33,123 nt of DNA from DATJFH01 sp035495815. Its GTDB lineage: Bacteria; Acidobacteriota; Terriglobia; Bryobacterales; Bryobacteraceae. The stretch is taken from assembly GCA_035495815.1 (NCBI GenBank), contig DATJFH010000173.1:1-33123 (forward strand), in the 5' to 3' direction. Below are positions 1-8,890 of this stretch, in pieces. Below the pieces are notes generated by a model. That model worked only from the letters and a program-made list of their open reading frames with translations, was not told the DNA's origin and searched no databases. A program made the translations under genes and the position numbers. How positions within the stretch are numbered: the stretch's first letter is position 1; each line of letters opens with the position of its first letter.

Positions 1-56
1 AACGATCGATTCATGCTGGAACTCCCTGGTTCTTGTGATTCTACACGATTTCCGCA

Positions 57-400
57 TTAGGGGATGGAGCGCTCAAGCGGGAAACGGCGCGGGGCCGGGT
101 CGCCGCCATGCGGGCGGTCCCGATCTCGTGAATGCGGAAGCCGGGGAGGGACTGTTCGCCGGTGCAGACGCACGTTCCTCGCTTGGCTGCTTCGAGCATG
201 CGCAGCGCCGGTCTCGACGTAATTCTCCTTGCGGCCCAGGCCCTGAAAATCATAGGCACGAATGAAACCGTTGCCGTGCTCCGTGACGTTGCGGAAGCGG
301 AATGTAGATGCCTTAGATGACGGGCTTCTGGGTTGAGTCTCTCACCGGCGGCCCCGCTGACGTGCGTGATCCATTACGTATCGGCCGAGCTAACATGCAT
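57..400 (-). pseudogene. Decayed C-terminal remnant of a GMC-family oxidoreductase
   Basis: No intact reading frame exists here, but the minus strand carries, in the right order and in shifting frames, the landmarks of the C-terminal half of a GMC (glucose-methanol-choline) flavin oxidoreductase. They are LGRYVMDH at about 389-366, IYIP at 309-298, then after a frame change FRNVTEHGNGFIRAYDFQG at 296-241, then in another frame RMLEAAK and GFRIHEIGTARM (142-107), followed by a further one-base shift needed to read GGDP. In intact homologues GTARMG(x)DP lies shortly before the C-terminal catalytic His/Asn segment, which I cannot find here. At least three frameshifts are needed, so the gene is dead. 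Its 5' part appears to have been replaced by the enolase-superfamily gene on the other strand. The motif matches are seen in the sequence; the family name is from recognition. Confidence 0.72.
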
Positions 401-493
401 GCCGTACCGAGCCGCTCCCTGAGTCGCTTGAACGCGGCCATTCGAGAGGAGCGCAACAGGGCCGGCCCGCGCCGTCCGGACCCTGTTTCGCTG

Positions 494-499
494 TATACT
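494..499 (+). promoter_or_regulatory. Candidate -10 box, leaderless start of the enolase-superfamily gene
   Basis: TATACT ends 8 bases before the ATG at 508. There is no Shine-Dalgarno and no clear -35. A transcript starting about 7 bases after this box would begin essentially at the start codon. The same arrangement recurs before several genes in this window. Confidence 0.4.
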
Positions 500-507
500 G
501 ATCGGGC

Positions 508-1773
508 ATGAACCGGAGAGCTTTCCTCAAATCCCTGGCAGCAGCGCCCGCGGCCGTACTGGCGCGGCCTGATCGCGCGCACGCCGCGCTGCCGCCCGCC
601 AAAATCACCCGAGTCCGGATCTACAAGCCTCCGACCCTCAACGAGCTGTTCAATCAGAGCAACATGGTGGTAACGGTGGAAACCGATATCGGCATCACCG
701 GAGTCGGCGAAGGCGGTTCAAAGGACACACTGGAGCAATGCGCAGGGAGCCTGATCGGAAGAAATCCGTTCCGTATCGAAGCGCTCTGGCAGGAAATGTA
801 CATCTCCTGGTTCTACCCGCCGGGCCGCGAGAAGATTCATGCTCTGGGGGCGCTCGACCTGGCGCTGTGGGACATCAAAGGCAAAGCCCTGAAGCTGCCG
901 GCGCACGAGCTGCTCGGCGGCGCGGTCCGCGACTATTGCGAGTGCTACGCCACCAGCGGCTCCCGCGCCACCTCATCGCAAACCGGAGGATCGTCGGCGC
1001 CCGCCGGCGGAAATCGCGCCAGCTTGAAGGAACGGGCCCGCGAAACGATCGAGGCCGGGTACCGGGCCTTCCGCATGGGCGCTGGAGACACACCAATAGA
1101 AGGTGTTTTCAACACTCACGAGCGGGTCCGCAAAGTCGCCGCGGATTGCAAGGAAGTGCGCGAAGGCGTCGGCAAGGACGGCGACTGGTGCATCGACTTC
1201 CACCAGCGCTTCGACTACAACGACGCCGTTCGCGCCTGCCGCCTGATCGAAGAGTACGAGCCCTATTTCGTCGAGGACCCCGTCCGCGACCAGCACGCCC
1301 AGCAGGACCTGCCCAAGCTCCGGCAGATGACCGCCGTGCCGCTCACCCACGGTGAAGAATGGGGGCAGCGCTACGATTTCAACAAGCTGGTCGAGAACCA
1401 CGACATCGACTACATCCGCGCCACCCTGCCGAACGTGGGCGGAATCACCGAAATGATGAAGATCGCCGCGATCTGCGAAACGCACGCGGTCGGCATCATT
1501 CCCCACTTCACCGGACCGGTATCCACGGCGGCTCTGGTGAACTGCCTGTCCACGTTCCCAGGCCCGGTGATCATGGAGTACAACTACGGCGGCCGCCCCA
1601 TCGACTACCTGCCTGAGTGTCTGGACTTCAAGAACGGCAAGGCCTACCGCAACGACCGCCCCGGCTTGGGCGCAACTCTGGACCTGAAACGCCTGACGAT
1701 GATCGGCGAAGTAACCAAATCCGGCCGCCGCAACGTTTTCGTCCGGCCTGACGGCTCCCTCACCCACTGGTAA
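508..1773 (+). CDS. Tat-exported mandelate racemase/enolase-superfamily sugar-acid dehydratase-like protein
   Basis: A 421-aa protein of the mandelate racemase/muconate lactonizing subgroup of the enolase superfamily, whose members abstract a proton alpha to a carboxylate with Mg2+ help; many are sugar-acid dehydratases. The N-terminus has a twin-arginine signal (RRAFLK at residues 3-8, then an Ala-rich stretch to about 27), so it is probably exported folded. The metal and active-site positions are visible: D230 and H232 in DFHQRF, E256 in VEDP, E283 in HGEE and H333 in IIPHFTGP, the pattern of galactonate/mannonate dehydratase relatives. Residues about 150-170 form a Ser/Gly-rich loop in the capping region. 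There is no Shine-Dalgarno; a -10 box lies 8 bases upstream of the ATG. The exact substrate cannot be told. Family assignment is firm; the dehydratase role is inferred. Confidence 0.9.
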   Translation: MNRRAFLKSLAAAPAAVLARPDRAHAALPPAKITRVRIYKPPTLNELFNQSNMVVTVETDIGITGVGEGGSKDTLEQCAGSLIGRNPFRIEALWQEMYISWFYPPGREKIHALGALDLALWDIKGKALKLPAHELLGGAVRDYCECYATSGSRATSSQTGGSSAPAGGNRASLKERARETIEAGYRAFRMGAGDTPIEGVFNTHERVRKVAADCKEVREGVGKDGDWCIDFHQRFDYNDAVRACRLIEEYEPYFVEDPVRDQHAQQDLPKLRQMTAVPLTHGEEWGQRYDFNKLVENHDIDYIRATLPNVGGITEMMKIAAICETHAVGIIPHFTGPVSTAALVNCLSTFPGPVIMEYNYGGRPIDYLPECLDFKNGKAYRNDRPGLGATLDLKRLTMIGEVTKSGRRNVFVRPDGSLTHW

Positions 1774-1991
1774 TCAGGTGACCCCGCCCATTTGAGCTGC
1801 CGCCGCGTTTTCAGGCGTTGGGGCGGGACCGGTTAAACGCGATGTGGGCAGCCCCTCAGGCGAGTTGTCCGTGGCATACCTGGACGGAAACAGTCGAAAT
1901 ACCGCTCGTCCTACCTTGCGGGCGGTATTCTCTCATCCGCCGATTCGCTTTATCCTCGATAGGTCTGGCTATTTCGGTACACTAACACCGG

Positions 1992-3395
1992 ATGGCCGCG
2001 CCGACTTACGACCGCATGTCCGACCGCGCCTCGAAACCGGTCCCTGTCCACAGCCAGTTCGCGCTGCTGGTCGGGTTCGGCCTGGTGCTGGCGCTGATGG
2101 CCGCCGCCGGTGTTGACGCAATTCGTGCGGTCGCGCAGATTCAGTCGAGCAACCTGGAGATTACGCACAGTTTCCTCGACCGGAACCGGGCGTTGGAGCG
2201 GATTCGCGCGTCGCTGTATTTGTCCGGGACCTACGTGCGGGACTACCTGCTCGATCCCAATCCGCCCGCGGCCGAGATCCATTTATCCAATCTGAAGAAG
2301 CTGCGCGAGGAGATGGATCAGGCGCTCGAAATTTATTCGCGCAAAATGGGACCCCAGGAACAGGCCCCGTTCTCCGAGCTGACGCGCGCGCTGGCGGGAT
2401 ATTGGGAGACCGTGAATCCCGTCCTCTCCTGGGACGCTTCGCAGAGAAAATCGCGCGGGTATGTGTTCCTGACTACGGATATCTTTCCGCGCCGTGCGCA
2501 GGTTCTCAAGATCGCCGACAGCATCGGCGACGTAAACGAGAAGCAGCTCCGCAGCGGCGGCGACCGGTCCGCGGAGGTGTTCGATGAATTCCGGCGCGGG
2601 CTCATCACCATGCTGACCATCACGCTGGGACTTGGCCTGATCGTGGCGGGCTGGACGATCGTCCATATCCTCAAGTTGGAGCGCGACGCGCGGCTGCGGT
2701 ATCAGGAGATCGTACGGGGCCAGACGGAGCTGGAGAACCTGTCGGCGAGGCTGGTGGACGCGCAGGAGCTCGAGCGGCGCTCGATTTCCCGCGAGCTGCA
2801 CGATGAGGTGGGCCAGTCGCTGACGGCGCTGCTGGTGGACGTGGGTAATGCGGCGGCGATCACGCCGGCGCAGAATGAAGAGCTGCACCGGCGCTTGCAA
2901 TCGATCAAGAAATTGGCGGAGGGCAGCGTCAGCGCGGTGCGGAACATGGCGCTGCTGCTGCGTCCGTCGATGCTGGACGATTTCGGACTGGAGCCGTCGC
3001 TGCACTGGCAGGCTCGGGAGGTGTCGCGGCGCACCGGGATGCGGGTGGACGTGGACGCCGAAGGCGTGGCTGACGAGCTTCCTGAAGCGCACAAGACCTG
3101 CCTCTACAGGCTGGTCCAGGAGGCGCTGAACAACTGCGCGCGCCACGCGCAGGCCAGCACGGCGCGCGTGGTGGTGCGGCAGGAGCCGGAGCGGCTGGTC
3201 CTGGTGGTGCAGGACGACGGCAAGGGATTCGACTTTCGCCAGGTGCGCGGGTTGGGGCTGCTCGGGATGGAGGAGCGGGCCAAGCACCTGGGCGGCCGGT
3301 TTCACGTCGAGTCGGCGCCGGGTCGAGGCACGCGAATCGAGATCGAACTGCCGCTGGCCGGGTCGTCCGCCCCGCTGGCGTCCGCAAAAGCATGA
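1992..3395 (+). CDS. Membrane histidine kinase, HisKA_3/NarL type
   Basis: A 467-aa two-component sensor kinase. Transmembrane helix 1 lies at about residues 23-41 and helix 2 at about 203-225, enclosing a roughly 160-residue helical periplasmic sensor that resembles four-helix-bundle ligand domains. After TM2 a short coiled segment leads into the HisKA_3 dimerisation domain with the phospho-acceptor H270 (RELHDEVGQSLTALL), typical of NarX/DegS-like kinases. The ATPase domain has the N box (LVQEALNNCARHA), DDGKGF as G1 box and GLGLLGMEER as G2. The stop overlaps the start of the response regulator (ATGA), so the two are translationally coupled and almost certainly cognate. A TACACT box at 1978-1983 sits 8 bases before the ATG with no Shine-Dalgarno, suggesting a leaderless message. 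The signal sensed is unknown. Confidence 0.93.
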   Translation: MAAPTYDRMSDRASKPVPVHSQFALLVGFGLVLALMAAAGVDAIRAVAQIQSSNLEITHSFLDRNRALERIRASLYLSGTYVRDYLLDPNPPAAEIHLSNLKKLREEMDQALEIYSRKMGPQEQAPFSELTRALAGYWETVNPVLSWDASQRKSRGYVFLTTDIFPRRAQVLKIADSIGDVNEKQLRSGGDRSAEVFDEFRRGLITMLTITLGLGLIVAGWTIVHILKLERDARLRYQEIVRGQTELENLSARLVDAQELERRSISRELHDEVGQSLTALLVDVGNAAAITPAQNEELHRRLQSIKKLAEGSVSAVRNMALLLRPSMLDDFGLEPSLHWQAREVSRRTGMRVDVDAEGVADELPEAHKTCLYRLVQEALNNCARHAQASTARVVVRQEPERLVLVVQDDGKGFDFRQVRGLGLLGMEERAKHLGGRFHVESAPGRGTRIEIELPLAGSSAPLASAKA

Positions 3396-4042
3396 GCGCA
3401 ATCCGAATTCTGCTGGCGGACGACCACACGGTGATCCGTAGCGGCCTGCGGCTGCTGCTCGAGCGGCAGCCAGATTTTTGCGTCGTGGCCGAGGCGGAGG
3501 AGGGACGCCAGGCCGTGGAGATGTCGGAGGCGCAGCAGCCCGATGTGGTGGTGATGGATATTGCCATGCCGTTGCTGAACGGCATCGAAGCGACGCGCCA
3601 GATCGTGGCCCGGAATCCGCGGGTGTCGATCGTCGTATTGAGCATGCACTCCGACGAAAGCTACGTGCTGCGGGCTCTGAAAGCCGGGGCGCGGGCGTAT
3701 CTGCTCAAGGATTCGGCCGAGGAGGATCTGATCCGGGCCATACGGGCCGTCTCGGTTGGAAAGTCTTTCTTCAGCCCGGCCATCCGCAAGACGCTCCTTG
3801 AAGATTACGTCCGTCAGCTCGAGCAAAAGGGCATGGTGGATAGCTATGAGCTGTTGACCACGCGGGAGCGGGAGATTCTGCAGCTAATCGCCGAGGGGAA
3901 AGCGAACAAGGAAATCTCGGTGCTCCTGAACCTGAGCACATATACGGTGGAGACGCATCGCAGTCATATCTTGCAGAAGCTGAACCTGCACAGCGTGCCG
4001 GAGTTGATCCTGTATGCCGTCCGGAAGGGGATCATTTCGTAA
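3392..4042 (+). CDS. NarL/FixJ-family response regulator
   Basis: A 216-aa DNA-binding response regulator, the cognate partner of the upstream kinase (4-base ATGA overlap). The receiver domain covers residues 1-120, with the acidic pair D10/D11, the phosphorylation site D56 (VVVMDIAMP) and the conserved K106 (YLLKDS). A LuxR-type helix-turn-helix covers about 152-212 (LTTREREILQLIAEGKANKEI, then the recognition helix region STYTVETHRSHILQKL). Its length is normal for the family. Phosphorylation should promote dimerisation and promoter binding; no target operator can be identified. It converges with the CoA-binding protein gene, a hairpin lying between them. Confidence 0.95.
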   Translation: MSAIRILLADDHTVIRSGLRLLLERQPDFCVVAEAEEGRQAVEMSEAQQPDVVVMDIAMPLLNGIEATRQIVARNPRVSIVVLSMHSDESYVLRALKAGARAYLLKDSAEEDLIRAIRAVSVGKSFFSPAIRKTLLEDYVRQLEQKGMVDSYELLTTREREILQLIAEGKANKEISVLLNLSTYTVETHRSHILQKLNLHSVPELILYAVRKGIIS

Positions 4043-4048
4043 ATGCCA

Positions 4049-4078
4049 CGCGGCTGTTCAATAAGAGCGTCAGCCGCG
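4049..4078. terminator. Hairpin between convergent genes, possible bidirectional terminator
   Basis: A perfect 8-bp inverted repeat (CGCGGCTG / CAGCCGCG) with a 14-base loop lies just after the response regulator stop and overlaps the last bases of the convergent CoA-binding gene. No U-tract follows, so its action as an intrinsic terminator is uncertain. Confidence 0.35.
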
Positions 4079-4524
4079 GCGCGCGCGCGCCGAGACCACT
4101 CCGCTGTGCAGTCCCAGCATGTTCAAGCCGCCGAAGAAGCGGGCGTGCTCGATTTTGACGCAGCGGTCCATAACCACTTCGAGGCCCGCCTGCCGGGCGC
4201 GTTCGGCAGCGCCTTCGTGGATCACGCCGAACTGCATCCAGACCACCTTCGCGCCGGCGGCGATCGCGTCCTCTACGATCTCCGGCGCCGCCGACGGCTC
4301 GCGGAAAATGTCCACGATCTCGACCGGACCCGGCGCATCGCGCACAGAGGCATAGCAGCTGCGCCCGAGAATCTGTTTCTCCCGCGGGTTCACGGGAATG
4401 ATGTCGTAGCCCTTCGACAGCATGTAAACCGCTACGAAGTGGCTGGGGCGCATCGGATTCGGCGACAACCCCACTATGGCAATACGGCGATATGTCTGCA
4501 GGATGCGGAGGCAGTCCTCCGCCC

Positions 4525-4528
<4 letters not shown>
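4070..4528 (-). CDS. Small CoA-binding (YccU-like) Rossmann protein
   Basis: A 152-aa single-domain protein of the CoA_binding family, the Rossmann domain shared with the succinyl-CoA synthetase alpha N-terminus. The nucleotide-binding start is IAIVGLSPNPMRPSH, and the family pattern continues with GYDIIPVNPRE, the Val/Trp-rich strand KVVWMQFGVIHEGAAERA and GLEVVMDRCVKIEHAR near the end. I start it at the ATG at 4528 because that overlaps the stop of the upstream sulfhydrylase gene as ATGA; a longer in-frame extension would lie inside that gene. The coupling suggests a job linked to acyl-homoserine or CoA metabolism, for instance binding of CoA or acetyl-CoA, but the function of these stand-alone proteins is not established. 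Confidence 0.9.
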
Positions 4529-5841
<1,313 letters not shown>

Positions 5842-5950
5842 AGATTCTCATGTTACCAGCAGAGTATGTGGCGCCAAAGTGGGAACTTCCGCTTTTAACG
5901 GGATCCGGCATAGGCGCGGGCATTCCTATCCTAAGCCCTTGGACGAAGAA

Positions 5951-6325
5951 TCAATAGCGGGGCCAGGGCTCGGCCAGCAGACGGCGCGCGACCAGGGCGG
6001 GCGGCTCCGATTGCAGCCGGCAGCTTCCAGTTCTGGACCTGCCATCCACTCTGACCTGGGAGCCGCTGCGGCTGACCCGGTACGCGGCTTTGGCGCCATG
6101 GTGAGCCTGAAGAGATTCGAGCGGCCAGTCCGAGCCCATCATCAGACGGATCGCGCCATCCTGACCGATCACGATGGAAAGATTACCCGACTCCAGCTCC
6201 GAACGTGCCGCAGCCGATGAAGCGGTCTCGAAGATGCTGTGTGCGTTTCCGAGCAAATCCCTCACGAGTAGCTTATCGAACCGCTTGCGGCGATTATGAG
6301 GGACTGGTAGGCCGATTGCATTCAT
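5951..6325 (-). CDS. Hypothetical protein, 124 aa, upstream of the sulfhydrylase gene
   Basis: An open frame on the same strand as the sulfhydrylase gene, 109 bases upstream of it. The middle reads like a real domain (SGNLSIVIGQDGAIRLMMGSDWPLESL, then HHGAKAAYRVSR and the C-terminal PPALVARRLLAEP) and resembles unnamed small proteins I associate with Acidobacteria, but I cannot assign a fold or function. The predicted ATG at 6325 has no ribosome site and lies 20 bases from the divergent metallothionein start; a GTG at 6265 is an alternative. No signal peptide or membrane helix is present. Confidence 0.5.
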   Translation of the reverse strand: MNAIGLPVPHNRRKRFDKLLVRDLLGNAHSIFETASSAAARSELESGNLSIVIGQDGAIRLMMGSDWPLESLQAHHGAKAAYRVSRSGSQVRVDGRSRTGSCRLQSEPPALVARRLLAEPWPRY

Positions 6326-6345
6326 GCAGGCGAGGAGAAACAGCT

Positions 6346-6519
6346 ATGCCCGAAGAAAAAGAAGCGGGAATGTGTCAACATCCGGCGTGCAATTGCCCCG
6401 TGCCGGAGGGAGAGACCTACTGCAGTACCTACTGCGAGGATGCGGGCGACATCGAGGAACTCTCCTGCAACTGCCAGCACGCCGGCTGCGCGCTCGCCGA
6501 GCAAACCTTGACAGCCTGA
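6346..6519 (+). CDS. Small bacterial metallothionein-like protein
   Basis: A 57-aa protein with eight cysteines (residues 10, 15, 17, 26, 30, 41, 43, 48) and histidines at 12 and 46, arranged as CxHxxCxC...CSTYC...CxCxHxxC. This follows the pattern of the SmtA/BmtA bacterial metallothioneins, which bind Zn or Cd through Cys/His clusters in the cytoplasm. The start at 6346 is decided by a good ribosome site, GAGGAG at 6332-6337, 8 bases upstream; the longer open frame has no such signal. It is likely a monocistronic metal-buffering gene. I see no metal-repressor gene beside it. Confidence 0.85.
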   Translation: MPEEKEAGMCQHPACNCPVPEGETYCSTYCEDAGDIEELSCNCQHAGCALAEQTLTA

Positions 6520-6537
6520 CACTGGATCTCTAAGTCA

Positions 6538-6567
6538 TTGACTTTCACCAGCCCGGGGGAATATCCT
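6538..6567 (+). promoter_or_regulatory. Sigma-70-type promoter of the NHL-propeller gene
   Basis: TTGACT (6538-6543), an 18-base spacer and TATCCT (6562-6567) form a near-consensus promoter. The ATG is only 7 bases after the -10 box, so the transcript should be leaderless or nearly so. Confidence 0.55.
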
Positions 6568-6574
6568 CGTTCGC

Positions 6575-7492
6575 ATGAAAGTCAAATCGATCGCTCTGCT
6601 TCCCCTGATCCTGGGAATCCCGGCATTCGCCGAATTGAAATCCGGTCCCCAGCTTCCTCTTCATGTTGTGAAGGACTGGGCTCAACTACCGAAGGGCTGG
6701 AATTTTGGAGAATGCTCGGGCGTGGCTGTGGACAAGGCGGATAACGTCTGGGTCTTCAACCGCGGGTCGCACCCGGTGATGCAGTTCGACAAGAACGGGA
6801 AATTTTTGCAGGCGTGGCCGGACGTAGTCATCAAATCCAGCCATGGAATCCGCGTCGACAATGATGGGAATATCTGGGGTGTCGATGTAAAAGGGCACGT
6901 CGTCATCAAGTACACGCCGGAGGGCAAGGTCCTGATGGTCCTTGGCAATCGTCAGGGTACCCCCGGAAACAACGACAGCAAGGACGCCTTTAACGAGCCT
7001 ACCGGCATTGCCTTCCGGCCCGACGGCGGGTTTTATATCTCCGACGGATACGTCAACTCTCGGGTGATCCAGTTCAGCAAGGACGGCGACTATATTCGCC
7101 ACTGGGGAAAGAAGGGCACGGGCGACGGCGAGTTCAATCTTTCCCATGACGTGGCGCTCGATACGACCGGTAAAGTCTACGTCGCCGATCGCACCAACAA
7201 GCGCATCCAGGTTTTCGATGAGAACGGCAAGTTCATCACCAAGTGGACCGACATCGGCGCGCCGTGGGGGCTGATCTATTACAAGAAGGAGAACTGCCTG
7301 TACATGTGCGACGGGGGCGAGAACCGGGTAGTGAAGCTGAACCTGGACGGGCAGGTGCTGGGGGTGCTTGGGGCATACGGTAAGATCCAGGGCAAATTCG
7401 ATTTCGCGCACAATATTGCGGTGGACAGCAGCGGCGCTATTTACGTGGTGGAGATCAAGAACTGGCGCGTACAGAAGTTCGCGCCCAGGTAG
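6575..7492 (+). CDS. Secreted NHL-repeat beta-propeller protein
   Basis: A 305-aa protein with a signal peptide (residues 1-19, MKVKSIALLPLILGIPAFA) followed by about six NHL-type propeller blades. Each blade has the pattern GVAVDKADNVWVFNR, GIRVDNDGNIWGVD, GIAFRPDGGFYISDG, DVALDTTGKVYVADRTNKR and NIAVDSSGAIYVVE. Such proteins fold as six-bladed propellers and are related to peptidyl-alpha-hydroxyglycine amidating lyases, but most bacterial members have no known reaction. It probably acts in the periplasm or outside the cell. A clear promoter sits directly upstream with almost no leader. It converges with the MFS gene at 7622. Confidence 0.85.
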   Translation: MKVKSIALLPLILGIPAFAELKSGPQLPLHVVKDWAQLPKGWNFGECSGVAVDKADNVWVFNRGSHPVMQFDKNGKFLQAWPDVVIKSSHGIRVDNDGNIWGVDVKGHVVIKYTPEGKVLMVLGNRQGTPGNNDSKDAFNEPTGIAFRPDGGFYISDGYVNSRVIQFSKDGDYIRHWGKKGTGDGEFNLSHDVALDTTGKVYVADRTNKRIQVFDENGKFITKWTDIGAPWGLIYYKKENCLYMCDGGENRVVKLNLDGQVLGVLGAYGKIQGKFDFAHNIAVDSSGAIYVVEIKNWRVQKFAPR

Positions 7493-7621
7493 GAGGAAGC
7501 AAACGAGCCGGCGATCTGCTGGATCACCTGCCGCGCGCTTCACCGGCCCGCGGCGATCACCAATCTCGGTTAGGTCTACCCGGAGTGTTGCGCGGCTCGC
7601 AGCCCGCCGCGGACCGCCATA

Positions 7622-8890
7622 CTATCCCGGCTGGCTCTCGCTCAGCGATCGGGTACTGTCCACGAACAACATGGCGCCAGCCAGCAGGACGAATCCGCCG
7701 GCGCAGAGCCAGAAGATTTCGCGCCAGTCGGAATAATGCAGCCGGGTGGCCAGAATGAAGGGGATCAGTTTGGCTACAGCTGACGCTCCGAAGTTCCCCC
7801 ACATATTCGTCCACGCCATGGTGGACGCAACATGCCGGCCGCCGATGTCCTGGGAGATCGCCCAGACGGCCGCTCCCACGCTGTCGGACGCGAACGCCAC
7901 TACGCCGCACGCCACGGTAATCGCAACCGCGCTCTCCATCAGTGGGCACAGCAGGTACGCGAGAATGCACACCGCGCCGCCCGTGAGGAACGGCAGCCGG
8001 CGGCCCCACCGCTGGCCGAAGCGCTTGGTGAGCCAGTCGCACCACCATCCGCCGAAGAGCATGCCTCCCAGACTGAAGGCGAGCGCGATCGATACATACC
8101 GGCTTGCGGTCACCCGGTCCAGCCTGTGGACGTCCTGCAAGTAGGCGGGCAGCCAGGTGATCAGAAACGCCCAGCCGATATTGAGTCCTACACTTCCGGC
8201 ATTGAAGAACCACAGTCCGGGATGCCGGATCAGTTCCCGCCAGGGGAAGCGGGTATACGACGATTTCACCTCCGCCGTAAGCCGGCGCTCGGCGTCGTTC
8301 GTCCACGGATGCTCCCGCGGGCTGTCGCGGAAGACGATGTGCGTCGCCAGCGCCAGACCCAGGCCGATCGCGCCGTAGGTCCACAATACCGGACGCCAGG
8401 AACCGAGCGCGGCGATGGCGCCCGCCGTCAGCCAGAGCGCTATCGAGTTGCCGACGCGTCCGCCGAATGCCACCACGCTATTGGCGCGGGCTCGATGGTG
8501 GAAGGGGAACCATCGCGAGATCAGCAGCCCGCTGGACGGATAGGCGCCGGCCTCGGCCAGACCGCAGGCGCAGCGCACAATCACCAGAGCGAGCAGTCCG
8601 GTGACGAAACCGGTGAACGCCGTACAAAGCGACCACAGTGCGATGTAGGCCACCAGCATCCGCCGCGGGCCGAAGCGGTCCGCCAGCCATCCGGCGGGCA
8701 TTTGACCGAGCGCGTAGGCGAAAAAAAAAGACGCCAGCACGTCGCCGGTGCTCTGCTTATCGAGCGCCATCTCCTGCTGGAAGCTCGCCGACTGCACCAC
8801 GGCCGCCATGCAAATGCGGTCCAGATACAGCAAAAACGCATTCGCGGTGGCGACGCCGAGCAGCGCGTAGCGGACCCCGGTCGGCTTCAC
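7622..8890 (-). CDS. MFS transporter, anion:cation symporter-like
   Basis: A 422-aa major facilitator with about 12 hydrophobic segments. The MFS signature between TM2 and TM3 is GWLADRFGPRRMLVAY, and the region after TM1 reads FLLYLDRICMAAVV as in the ACS (anion:cation symporter) family that imports organic anions such as hexuronates and phthalates. A second signature-like loop is GGWWCDWLTKRFG. I start it at the GTG at 8890, which overlaps the stop of the dipeptidase gene as GTGA, so the two are co-translated; the frame stays open far upstream, but that part is a shadow of the dipeptidase gene. The coupling suggests import or export of a dipeptide, dipeptide-like compound or its product. 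The substrate is unknown. Confidence 0.85.
   Translation of the reverse strand: MKPTGVRYALLGVATANAFLLYLDRICMAAVVQSASFQQEMALDKQSTGDVLASFFFAYALGQMPAGWLADRFGPRRMLVAYIALWSLCTAFTGFVTGLLALVIVRCACGLAEAGAYPSSGLLISRWFPFHHRARANSVVAFGGRVGNSIALWLTAGAIAALGSWRPVLWTYGAIGLGLALATHIVFRDSPREHPWTNDAERRLTAEVKSSYTRFPWRELIRHPGLWFFNAGSVGLNIGWAFLITWLPAYLQDVHRLDRVTASRYVSIALAFSLGGMLFGGWWCDWLTKRFGQRWGRRLPFLTGGAVCILAYLLCPLMESAVAITVACGVVAFASDSVGAAVWAISQDIGGRHVASTMAWTNMWGNFGASAVAKLIPFILATRLHYSDWREIFWLCAGGFVLLAGAMLFVDSTRSLSESQPG

Noticed and set aside
973..1767. Open frame of 264 codons on the minus strand
   Set aside because: Antisense shadow of the enolase-superfamily gene, with no recognisable domain.
1783..1827. Hairpin with CCCGCCC / GGGCGGG arms after the enolase-superfamily gene
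   Set aside because: Only 7 bp with a loop over 30 bases; too weak to call a terminator.
5842..5950. SAM riboswitch upstream of the sulfhydrylase gene
   Set aside because: I looked for the conserved SAM-I and SAM-II core pieces and could not find them.
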